A stretch of 64,000 nucleotides of DNA. Origin: Bacteroidia bacterium. GTDB lineage: Bacteria; Bacteroidota; Bacteroidia; Chitinophagales; UBA2359. The translations under genes were made by a program, and so were the position numbers. The notes under the pieces are model-generated. The model was not told the origin of the DNA, did not search any database, and saw only the letters and a program-made list of their open reading frames with translations. The stretch is taken from positions 62,001 through 126,000 of the forward strand of contig JAUHXA010000009.1 of NCBI GenBank assembly GCA_030427245.1, read 5' to 3'. Each line of letters starts with the position of its first letter. Position 1 is the first letter of the stretch. Shown here piece by piece: positions 26,256 to 34,134 of the stretch.

Positions 26256-26972
26256 ATGGATAGAAGAGATTCACTTAAAACACTATTGGTCGGTACTATT
26301 GGAGGCATCACATTGGCTTCTGTAAATAGCTGCAAAACCGAGGTTGCGACCGATGCTCCTTTGAAGCAAACAGCCTCCAATTTATATGGACGAACTCCAA
26401 AGGAATTGGAACACGACAAAAAAGTACACGCAGAGGTCTATTTGAATGAGCATGAATTGGCAACTATTGCCGTTTTGTGCGATATCATTTTACCTGCTAC
26501 AACGGATGCAGGTTCGGCAACCGATGCGAAGGTACATGAGTTCATTGAATTCATTGTCAAGGACATTCCCGCCCATCAGTTACCCATGAGAGGGGGATTG
26601 ATGTGGTTGGATTTAGAAGCCAATCGGCGTTTTGAAAAACAATTTATCGCCTGCTCGAAGGAAGAGGAAATCCAAATAATCGAGGACATTGCCTACCCCG
26701 ATCCAGATAACAAAAAACCTACAATGGCACACGGGATTGCATTTTTTAACCTTATGCGAAACTTGACCCTAACAGGGTACTACACCACCAAAATGGGTTT
26801 TGACGACTTGGGTGTTAACAGCAATTACGCCAATGTATGGGATGGAGTTCCTGAAGAAGTACTCGCCAATCACGATGTGGACTACGAGCCCGAATGGCTC
26901 GCAAAGTGTGTGGATCAAAGCAAAAGATTGGTAATAGCAGAATGGGATGAAGAAGGGAATTTATTGACATGA
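26256..26972 (+). CDS. Gluconate 2-dehydrogenase subunit 3-like protein
   Basis: 238 aa. The leader MDRRDSLKTLLVGTIGG has a twin-Arg-like start (RRDSLK), followed by a hydrophobic stretch and NSCK, a possible lipid-attachment Cys. The body contains 'LNEHELATIAVLCDIILPAT' and the late 'TGYYTTKMGFDDLG', typical of the small subunit that accompanies GMC dehydrogenases and helps their maturation and export. It directly follows the GMC gene. The next gene is convergent, so this ends the two-gene unit. Confidence 0.9.
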   Translation: MDRRDSLKTLLVGTIGGITLASVNSCKTEVATDAPLKQTASNLYGRTPKELEHDKKVHAEVYLNEHELATIAVLCDIILPATTDAGSATDAKVHEFIEFIVKDIPAHQLPMRGGLMWLDLEANRRFEKQFIACSKEEEIQIIEDIAYPDPDNKKPTMAHGIAFFNLMRNLTLTGYYTTKMGFDDLGVNSNYANVWDGVPEEVLANHDVDYEPEWLAKCVDQSKRLVIAEWDEEGNLLT

Positions 26973-26993
26973 TAACCATATATAGGTATCGAA

Positions 26994-28025
26994 TCAATAA
27001 GTCAAAATCAAAAACACAGGCAAATGGTCGCTGTATCCACCATAATAGTTGGGGCCTCCATATGTTCTATTCGGAACTTTACCCTTATTCTTATCATCAT
27101 ACATCATCCAGTCCTCTTGAAAAATCACCACTTCCGAACTCGAATTCAGCCCCTTTTTGTCGTTTAGTAAGCTGCCCGAAACAATCATTTGGTCCAACAT
27201 ATTCCAATCGCCTTTGTAGTTGTATGTTCCTTTTCCCGCCTTGTCGAGCGCAGCAGAGGTGTTGAACAAATCTTTGTTTTGTAGGTTTTTTGCATTGGAT
27301 TTTGCGCCCAAAATTTCGGTGATGCTTCGGTTGTCGGTTTCGTCGTTGAAGTCGCCCATGATGATAACCTTCGCATTTTCGTCCTCCGCAAAAATCTCCA
27401 CCAATTTACCCTTCAATACCAAGGCACATGTCACCCGCTTAGGTTCGGAAGCCTGCAAACCGCCCCGTCGAGAAGACCAATGATTCACAAAAACGTGCAA
27501 AATTTCGTCTGTGCCTTGAATCTGACCTTTGGCATAAAGAATGTCACGAGTCGTCACTTCGGGGTCAAAATCGAAATGAACAGGCAAAGCTTCTTCTTCC
27601 AACACCTTGAAAATGGTACTATCATACAACAAGGCACAGTCAATACCTCGTGCATCAGGTGAGTCATGATGCACAATTCCATAACGTTCATTGATAGATG
27701 TTTGGCGAATCAAGTCCCTCAAAACGCTTTTATTTTCGACTTCAGTTAGACCAATCAAAGCAGGTACATTTCCTTCGCCTTCGATGCCACTCAATACTTT
27801 GTAGATGTCGTTGAGTTTTTTGATGTAGCGCTCCTCCGTCCATTTTTTATCAGATTCGGGCATAAATTCCTCATCTATCGTTTTTGGGTCGTCTTTGGTA
27901 TCAAAGAGGTTTTCTACATTGTAATGTGCGACTTTGATTTGGTGCTGGCCTCTGGGTTGATTGACATTGTTATTGCAGCCTACTAAAACCCACATTAAGA
28001 AGGAGGTGTATAAAAATAGTTTCAT
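26994..28025 (-). CDS. Endonuclease/exonuclease/phosphatase-family lipoprotein
   Basis: 343 aa with a lipoprotein signal (LMWVLVGCNNN). The EEP fold is marked by YNVENLF near the start, LTEVENKS (metal-binding Glu), the 'VNHWSSRRGG' block (catalytic His), IIMGDFNDE (Asp and Asn) and a terminal YSDHLPVFL (Asp-His). Outer-membrane or periplasmic location suggests scavenging of extracellular nucleic acid or phosphoester rather than DNA repair (inference). It is monocistronic. Confidence 0.93.
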   Translation of the reverse strand: MKLFLYTSFLMWVLVGCNNNVNQPRGQHQIKVAHYNVENLFDTKDDPKTIDEEFMPESDKKWTEERYIKKLNDIYKVLSGIEGEGNVPALIGLTEVENKSVLRDLIRQTSINERYGIVHHDSPDARGIDCALLYDSTIFKVLEEEALPVHFDFDPEVTTRDILYAKGQIQGTDEILHVFVNHWSSRRGGLQASEPKRVTCALVLKGKLVEIFAEDENAKVIIMGDFNDETDNRSITEILGAKSNAKNLQNKDLFNTSAALDKAGKGTYNYKGDWNMLDQMIVSGSLLNDKKGLNSSSEVVIFQEDWMMYDDKNKGKVPNRTYGGPNYYGGYSDHLPVFLILTY

Positions 28026-28151
28026 GAACAGTTGATTAATTTTCTAACTTTAATTAATTTGGGATAAGCCAAAATAAAGTCTATCCTATCTTGTAAAAGT
28101 AGGGAAATTGGGTGTAAAGTCAAATTTATAATGACTATCATTTATCCTAAC

Positions 28152-30968
28152 TCACCCCCCTACCAAAGCAAACCCCGCCCAATCCATCGGTTCCATCATT
28201 TCATCTTCAATAAGCTCCAATTTTGCTTTTCGAAGCGCAGACGTATAATTATCTCCATTCAAAATGTGTCCATACAAAGCCTCTACCAATTGTCGGGTAG
28301 AATCTTGAGGAACTTTGAAAAGAGAATACACAATATTGGATGCTCCCGCATACAAAAATGCCCGATGCAAAGCCATCATTCCCTCTCCCTGCTGCAATTT
28401 GCCAATACCGCTTTCACAACTACTCAACACCACCAAATCCGCCTTCAATTGCAGATTCATGACATCCGAAATATACAATTTGCTATCCTCTGGAATAGGC
28501 ACATTTTCACCCTCATTTCCATACAAATTCAAACCCGACAAAACCGAATTTTCTGTATCTGCAAAACCATGAGTGGACAACAAAACATACTTGTATGCCT
28601 CAATGTGTTGCAGCAAATTGTCTTTAGAAGCCATATCGTAAAATAGCGCAACAGCCTCTTTTTCTTGTTCTTCAAATAGTTCGTAAACCGTTTTTACCTC
28701 CGCTTCGGTTTCTTCCAAATCCTGCAAAGCGGCTTGCTGTGAACCGCCTGACTTCAAGACTACTTTTCTGCCATTCTGCCCCGTTTTGAGCATATAGCCA
28801 CTTCCACCGCCATCTACTCTTTTACCAAAACGTATTGGAGCAACGCCCAAAAAACCATCAACGACTTGTTTTGATAATTTGTGTTGCTTTTTTTGATGCG
28901 CCATCTCAATCAAAGTAGCAGAATAATGATATTGTACCTCAAACTGGCGAATTAGGTAGGATAATTGAGAAAAATCGGTAAAATTATTGGAGGTTTTTTG
29001 GGGCAAAAGTAGTGCATCAAAACTCAGACGGTGTAAAACACCATCGGGAACAATCAACAGTTTTTCTTTGCCCTCCAAAGCCACTTCAATGGGCTGCAAC
29101 AATAAATTATACAATTTTAGAGAAATGGAAACGTATTTCTCCAAATTGCCCAGAGAAATGGCTTTTTGAAACGAATTTACTAAATCACTTAGTGGAGAAT
29201 CAGGTGTGATTTCCTCAAAGCAAACCGAATTCTGACCAATTGCAAAAACAAACAACTTGTTTTGATAAAGATTGTATTGAAGCAGAATCTCTTTTGGTCT
29301 TAATAAAGATTGAAATTCAGAAATAGAAACGGTTTTAGTATTGTATTTGAGGCGATAATAGGCAGGATAGGATTTTTCTAATTTGTCCATCAACTCCGAA
29401 TATTGTCTTTGGTGGGTTAAAATTTCGACATGCAGTTGTTGAATGTTTAACTCTTTGATAGCGGCATCTTGCTGCTTCACTCCCTCTTTCTGCAAAGACT
29501 TGTTCAAGTCTGTGAGCCTTGTCCTCAATGTATTTTCTCTTTCTTGTATAGCAATGGGAATAGGAGATTCTATTTTGGAGATTTCACCCTGCATCGCATG
29601 AGAAAGTAAAACTGCTTTGGCTTTCTCTGCAAACCTGAAAGCCCTTTCCGCAACCTTCGGGCTTTTTCTCAATTGCCAAAAAGTGAATCCTACCTCCAAC
29701 CCCACCTTGAATGTGGCCATATATTCACGCTCTATCGCCATTTTTGAATATTCCGAACGAACCTTCAAACGCATTTTCTCTATCACTTGTATAGCCAATT
29801 CTATATGCTTGGCAGCCGCTTTCAAATGTTCGGATTGAGAATGGACATTCAGGTAGTAATCTCGAAAAATAGCCGCTTTTTTGGTGAGTAATCCAATTGT
29901 CACTATAAAAAGCTGGATAGACTCTAAGGGAGGAAGTGCGTAAATATCCTCTTCCGAAAAACCATTTGTGGCTGCCAGCAGTCCTTTTTGACAGCTATTC
30001 AATGCAGGTAAATGGCTGGCTTGGGAAAACTGTGCGAAAGCAATGTCAAAATAAGTAATGGCAATGCTTTCATGCTTGTGTTCGTGAATCCGTAGGAAAA
30101 GCTTCAATGCTTTTTGGAGATATGGAAGTGCTTTTGAAAAGTTTTGAAGCACAGAGTACGTTTTTCCAATATTTCTATAGGTATGAGCCAATCCGTATTC
30201 ATCCCGTTCAGAATGTAACTTATACTCTTTCAGTGCTTCATCATAATACGCAATTGCTTCTTGATGTTTTCTGTGTTTGGAGGAGTTTGCTCCTAAATTT
30301 CGGAGTAAACCAGCTTTGTATTTGTGAAATGATTCTGTTTCCTTTGGGATGTTATCGATGGCTTGTTGGTAGTAATACATCGCCTTCTGTGGCTCTCTCA
30401 CTCGTTCATAACTCAGTCCAATGCTATTGCAGATATACATGATATAAAGTCCATCTACCTTTTCTTTACTTTGATGAATTTGAAGGGCTTTCTGAAAATG
30501 CAGAATAGATTGCCAAGCATCTCCAATTCCTCGATAACACATAGCTGTATCTATGTGTAAATTTGCAAGAAGATGAGTCGGCATGGATAGGTTTTTCCAA
30601 TTTTCCCAAATCTGATTAAAGGACTTCAAAGCTGAACTATATTGACTCTGCTTATACAAAATCCTTCCCACAAGCATTTGATTGTCCAAAGATTCAACCG
30701 TCTTCGCCCCCAAAATCTCTAACCTAATTTGTAGCGATTCTTGATTGTAAATAGAGGCTCTTTTATATTCGGTCTTGTCAAAATAGCTTTTCGCCAATTC
30801 AATTAAAATGGATGCCCGTAGCAATACACCTCTTTCTCCTGTTTCTAAGGGAATGGAATGGGCTTTGTGAAGAATTTGAATGACAATATCAGTATTTTTT
30901 TCATTCTGGCTTGCTTGTAAATATTGAGTAGCTAATTCAAAATTTGCAGTAGCTTCATTTTTCAGCAT
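28152..30968 (-). CDS. TPR-CHAT protein 1 (caspase-like His-Cys protease fold)
   Basis: 938 aa, no signal peptide. Residues ~1-420 are TPRs ('AKSYFDKTEYKRASIYNQES' and many more), ~430-560 a coiled linker, ~600-938 a CHAT domain. The catalytic pair is H800 (VLLSTHGF) and C851 (VVLSSCESG); the end (EPMDWAGFALVGG) is shared with CHAT 2 and 3. CHAT domains are clan CD peptidases; characterised bacterial ones are activated through partner domains and cleave specific proteins. Here 51 residues lie between His and Cys, against 79 in the paralogues. It diverges from the sigma-like gene with motif P1 in between. Confidence 0.9.
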   Translation of the reverse strand: MLKNEATANFELATQYLQASQNEKNTDIVIQILHKAHSIPLETGERGVLLRASILIELAKSYFDKTEYKRASIYNQESLQIRLEILGAKTVESLDNQMLVGRILYKQSQYSSALKSFNQIWENWKNLSMPTHLLANLHIDTAMCYRGIGDAWQSILHFQKALQIHQSKEKVDGLYIMYICNSIGLSYERVREPQKAMYYYQQAIDNIPKETESFHKYKAGLLRNLGANSSKHRKHQEAIAYYDEALKEYKLHSERDEYGLAHTYRNIGKTYSVLQNFSKALPYLQKALKLFLRIHEHKHESIAITYFDIAFAQFSQASHLPALNSCQKGLLAATNGFSEEDIYALPPLESIQLFIVTIGLLTKKAAIFRDYYLNVHSQSEHLKAAAKHIELAIQVIEKMRLKVRSEYSKMAIEREYMATFKVGLEVGFTFWQLRKSPKVAERAFRFAEKAKAVLLSHAMQGEISKIESPIPIAIQERENTLRTRLTDLNKSLQKEGVKQQDAAIKELNIQQLHVEILTHQRQYSELMDKLEKSYPAYYRLKYNTKTVSISEFQSLLRPKEILLQYNLYQNKLFVFAIGQNSVCFEEITPDSPLSDLVNSFQKAISLGNLEKYVSISLKLYNLLLQPIEVALEGKEKLLIVPDGVLHRLSFDALLLPQKTSNNFTDFSQLSYLIRQFEVQYHYSATLIEMAHQKKQHKLSKQVVDGFLGVAPIRFGKRVDGGGSGYMLKTGQNGRKVVLKSGGSQQAALQDLEETEAEVKTVYELFEEQEKEAVALFYDMASKDNLLQHIEAYKYVLLSTHGFADTENSVLSGLNLYGNEGENVPIPEDSKLYISDVMNLQLKADLVVLSSCESGIGKLQQGEGMMALHRAFLYAGASNIVYSLFKVPQDSTRQLVEALYGHILNGDNYTSALRKAKLELIEDEMMEPMDWAGFALVGG

Positions 30969-31044
30969 GGGGACTTAGTTTGTTCAATTTTGAAGTGAAA
31001 GTAAGCTATTTTTCAAAAGAAACTAAAAATTTTTCCTTCAAGTT

Positions 31045-31075
31045 TTACAAATCCCCCACCTCAATTCGTCTAACC
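31045..31075 (+). promoter_or_regulatory. ECF-like promoter P1 upstream of the sigma-like gene
   Basis: TTACAAATC (31045-31053), 13 bases, then CGTCTAACC (31067-31075). CGTC with TAA is a classical -10 core of extracytoplasmic-function sigma promoters. It is one of six copies with identical spacing. The following ~60 bases resemble those after P2, but the ATG used there is ATA here, so this copy may have lost its original gene. The sigma-like ATG is 139 bases downstream. Confidence 0.7.
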
Positions 31076-31214
31076 CAAGCAAGTTAAAAAATCCTTTTTG
31101 TTAAATAACAATTGATAAACTTCTTAAACTCATAAAAAATTGAATCTTGCATTCAAGTCATAAAAAATATTTTTTTGATAACTTTAACCTCCACAACAGT
31201 TACAAATATTGGTT

Positions 31215-32237
31215 ATGCAAGAATCTCAACTCCTATTGGAAAAGCACGAAATACTGATTCAAAAAACATTCAAAAGTTGTTGCCTTCAACAAAATATACA
31301 CCTCTCAGAAGGCACTCAAAAATTGGTTTTTAAAAAGCTACGTTTATACCTGCAAAAAAATTGGCAAAACGCCTTCAGTAAGTATGAAGGATTCTTGTCT
31401 GAAAAATCCATCGTAACCGAATTGGTGCGTTTGGGTTGCAAAAGGCTTTTTAAAAACAACAATGCGGAAGACCTTGAACTTCTTCAAAATGCACCAGACA
31501 AATTGGTTTTAAAGTATTACGCCATCATCAAACACCTCGTTTATAAACAAAAAAACACGGGCAAGCCTATCTCTAATGAGGAACAAGCAGACCTCATTGC
31601 CAATATACAAGCCGAATTATTGGGAAAAGCAAAAAGCGGAAAGTTAGGCAGACAATACAAAGGCAATGCCCTATTTAGCACTTACTTTTATACGGTAACC
31701 TATCATTGTATGATAGACGAGTGGCGAAAAACACAAAGACACCAATCCAATATTTTGCAGAAACCAAACATCTTGGACAAGGGGAATGCAAAGGCTGCAA
31801 ACTCCAATCAAAATTATCAATCTTTAGTCGAACAACACCTTTATCGCTTTCAAACTTTGCTGCAAATATTTCCTCCTCCCACAAAAAAACGTTTTGAATT
31901 TACCTTGAAGGTTAATTATCGAATGAAGTTGGTAGCAGCAGATATTTTAAAACTCTATGCAAAATGCTCCCATCCTTTACTTTCAGAAATATTGTCTTAC
32001 TTCGGCAAGCAATACCATCAATTGGCTCAATCCAAGCTTTTTATACTCATTGGAGGCTTTCTCAGCATATTGGAGAAAAGTTCCAAACCTGTCAATGTTC
32101 CCTCTTTTAGGGTTTGGTTTCAGAATACACTCAATAGGATAAAAAAAACACTTTTTAAAGATTTCTCCAAAAAAGATAAAAAGGCAATAGATGCTTATTT
32201 TGAGTTTATCATATACAAGCACTACAAAAAAGACTGA
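31215..32237 (+). CDS. Sigma-70-like protein linked to CHAT genes
   Basis: 340 aa from the ATG at 31215. The segment GNALFSTYFYTVTYHCMIDEWRKTQR (~155-180) resembles sigma region 2 (core binding and -10 recognition, as in 'ALFSTYLYTVIRNLCIDYLRK'). The C-terminal part (~210-330), with 'KRFEFTLKVNYRMKLVAADILKLY', could be a diverged region 4 but lacks an obvious helix-turn-helix. No signal peptide. A sigma-like reader beside six ECF-like promoters, one in front of itself, suggests it drives them. The sequence is diverged, so direct sigma activity is an inference. The partner gene follows after 53 bases. Confidence 0.62.
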   Translation: MQESQLLLEKHEILIQKTFKSCCLQQNIHLSEGTQKLVFKKLRLYLQKNWQNAFSKYEGFLSEKSIVTELVRLGCKRLFKNNNAEDLELLQNAPDKLVLKYYAIIKHLVYKQKNTGKPISNEEQADLIANIQAELLGKAKSGKLGRQYKGNALFSTYFYTVTYHCMIDEWRKTQRHQSNILQKPNILDKGNAKAANSNQNYQSLVEQHLYRFQTLLQIFPPPTKKRFEFTLKVNYRMKLVAADILKLYAKCSHPLLSEILSYFGKQYHQLAQSKLFILIGGFLSILEKSSKPVNVPSFRVWFQNTLNRIKKTLFKDFSKKDKKAIDAYFEFIIYKHYKKD

Positions 32238-32290
32238 TTTTCATAAAAAAGCTTTGTGCAGCACATATCCACTGACTTAATATTTAAAAG

Positions 32291-32953
32291 ATGAACATTT
32301 TAGAAAGAATTTTCGATGAAGATGACAAGCTCAATATGGAGGGGCGAATTTTGTATGCAGAGGCGATGCACCTTTCAAAGGTAGGAGAATTGCCCAAAAA
32401 ACTGATTGATTATATATGGGAAGATGATGAAAGTAGGCTGGCAGTTGCAGAATTATATGAGTTATTAGATGCCCAAACAGTTCAAGAGAACCCACATATT
32501 TATTTCAAGCAATTCATGGATTCAAATTCTTTGGTGTCAATAGACTGGAACAACTTAGATGCCGTATTGGAAGATATTTTGCGTACTACTTTGAGCAATC
32601 AATACACCCCCAATCGCAGAATGGAACGCCGAATGGCACTTAGTTTGAAGACCTCCAATAAGACCTTGCAAGTAACACAACCTGAAAAGGATGCAATTTG
32701 TGTCCAACAAATTACCTTTCAGTTCTCCAAAGCCACTCCTCAATCCTATAGATTGCTACTCCAAAATTCAGAAGAGGAAGAAATTGAAGAATTTGAAGTT
32801 CCCGCCAATAGCCTCCAATTCCAAATCTCTATTCAAGACGAAAAGAAATATCCTACGGGTTTGTATTACTCGACGCTTTTAGTGGATAGAACTCCGATTT
32901 CTAACCGTTTGTATATATGCACCGAACAGGATGCAAGGGAGATGCTTTCGTAA
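32291..32953 (+). CDS. Acidic small protein, possible anti-sigma or adaptor
   Basis: 220 aa, unrecognised family. The N-terminal ~55 residues (LPKKLIDYIWEDDESRLAVAELYELL) have the outline of anti-sigma zinc-finger domains but lack the His-Cys-Cys ligands, so it would be a zinc-free version. Residues ~125-215 look like a beta-sandwich ('ICVQQITFQFSKATPQSYRLLLQNSEEEEIEEFEV'). It has no membrane helix, unlike most anti-sigma factors. Position directly behind the sigma-like gene suggests control of it; a structural adaptor for the TPR-CHAT proteins is an alternative. Confidence 0.55.
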   Translation: MNILERIFDEDDKLNMEGRILYAEAMHLSKVGELPKKLIDYIWEDDESRLAVAELYELLDAQTVQENPHIYFKQFMDSNSLVSIDWNNLDAVLEDILRTTLSNQYTPNRRMERRMALSLKTSNKTLQVTQPEKDAICVQQITFQFSKATPQSYRLLLQNSEEEEIEEFEVPANSLQFQISIQDEKKYPTGLYYSTLLVDRTPISNRLYICTEQDAREMLS

Positions 32954-33086
32954 GGATTTAAGGAACAAGAGAGAAGGAAATAAAACGTTCACTCTGTAGA
33001 GGCACAATATTTGTAGAAAAGTTTAGAGTGAAGAGTGAGGCAATTGCCAAAACTCTGTAGGAGTTGAATCTCAACTGTGCCTTCTT

Positions 33087-33200
33087 CTACCCATCCACCA
33101 AAGCAAAGCCTACCCAATCCATTGACTCCATCATTTCATCTGCAATCAATTTCGATTTTGACTTGCGAAAAACCCTGCCCAATAAATACAGGCTATCAAA
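33087..33200 (-). pseudogene. Relic of a CHAT gene (C-terminal ~35 codons)
   Basis: Minus-strand translation gives RKSKSKLIADEMMESMDW then VGFALVDG and a stop, matching the shared CHAT tail (RKAKLELIADEMMEPMDW, AGFALVGG). The stop is at 33087-33089. Upstream homology fades near 33200 and then promoter P2 begins, so almost the whole ~2.8 kb gene has been deleted. It keeps the position a CHAT gene has in the other units: on the minus strand just before a cargo promoter. Confidence 0.85.
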
Positions 33201-33235
33201 TTGTTAATTTTTTTTTAAAAAAATCCTTCCAAATT

Positions 33236-33266
33236 TTACAAATCTCCTATCTCATTCCGTCTAACC
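33236..33266 (+). promoter_or_regulatory. ECF-like promoter P2 upstream of the IPTL-CTERM gene
   Basis: TTACAAATC (33236-33244), 13 bases, CGTCTAACC (33258-33266). The ATG is 56 bases after the motif. The leader closely matches that after P1. Confidence 0.72.
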
Positions 33267-33321
33267 CAAACAAGTCAACAATTCTTAATTGTAAATAACA
33301 ATTGATCAACTTTCTAAACTC

Positions 33322-34029
33322 ATGAAAAAAGCAATGAATAAAAACCACAAAAAATTACAAATGAGCGACTTACGCCTCGCCTATTGTTTGCTGTTGATTC
33401 TGTTCTGTATGGTTCCTATCCAAACAAACGCTCAGGATTGCACACCTACTAAAATACATACCCGTGATGGCGGCAATAATGATAGTGGTTCAGACAATGG
33501 GGGATTTGGTCAGAGCTTCACAGCTTGTGCAGATGTAGAAATCATTAGCATAAGAGTTACGGCTAATTCTACTGCCGTTCCAACTATTGCAGGTACTTAC
33601 AATCTTTACATACACGAAGAAATTGGAGGTGCACATCAAACAACTACTCCTCTTGCCACAGTTACTTTTAATTCTGCTCCCACCTCTCTTCAGATAATTA
33701 CTTTTGATTTAGATGTGCCTTTTGTAACCAGCGACGGAACAACTTACCGCTTTGTTGTTAAGAACGAAGATGGTTACAGTGCTATGAGAATTTCTACAAC
33801 TAATGATTTTGGTGGAGGAAGTCAAAGTCTGGTTTTCTCTTCTGGATTTGCTGTCTCCTCTTATGATCTCGATTTTGAAATCATTACCCAAGATATTACA
33901 CCACCACCTACACCAACTGTTCCAACCCTTTCAGAGTGGGGATTGATTGTATTGGCTTTGTTGCTGATGATTTCGGGTACTTTGTATCTGTTGAACCCAA
34001 AGATTAACAAAAGAGTATTTGAAAAATAA
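33322..34029 (+). CDS. Secreted IPTL-CTERM protein
   Basis: 235 aa. The signal peptide ends TNAQ (~38). A single beta-sandwich-like region of ~150 residues ('GFGQSFTACADVEIISIRVTAN', then 'AGTYNLYIHEE' and 'TYRFVVKNEDG') is followed by a Pro/Thr linker and a C-terminal sorting signal: VPTLSEWGLIVLALLLM, a membrane helix and basic residues, i.e. the IPTL-CTERM type seen in exported proteins that are cut and anchored or released. The middle region is of unknown function; the fold suggests carbohydrate or adhesion binding (weak inference). It lies between P2 and terminator T1. Confidence 0.8.
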   Translation: MKKAMNKNHKKLQMSDLRLAYCLLLILFCMVPIQTNAQDCTPTKIHTRDGGNNDSGSDNGGFGQSFTACADVEIISIRVTANSTAVPTIAGTYNLYIHEEIGGAHQTTTPLATVTFNSAPTSLQIITFDLDVPFVTSDGTTYRFVVKNEDGYSAMRISTTNDFGGGSQSLVFSSGFAVSSYDLDFEIITQDITPPPTPTVPTLSEWGLIVLALLLMISGTLYLLNPKINKRVFEK

Positions 34030-34082
34030 ATGCTTATTGTGAAATAATAATTTTCATTGGAAACAATCATTATGATTTTGTC

Positions 34083-34121
34083 AAAATCGTCGTTCTCTGG
34101 AGATAGCGGCGATTTTTTTTT
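34083..34121 (+). terminator. Conserved terminator T1
   Basis: AAAATCGTCG...TAGCGGCGATTTT hairpin with a long T-run. The hairpin and the ATTTTCATTGGAAA sequence ~30 bases before it recur at 39055 and 47316. Confidence 0.8.
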
Positions 34122-34134
34122 TGAAGTCATCTAT

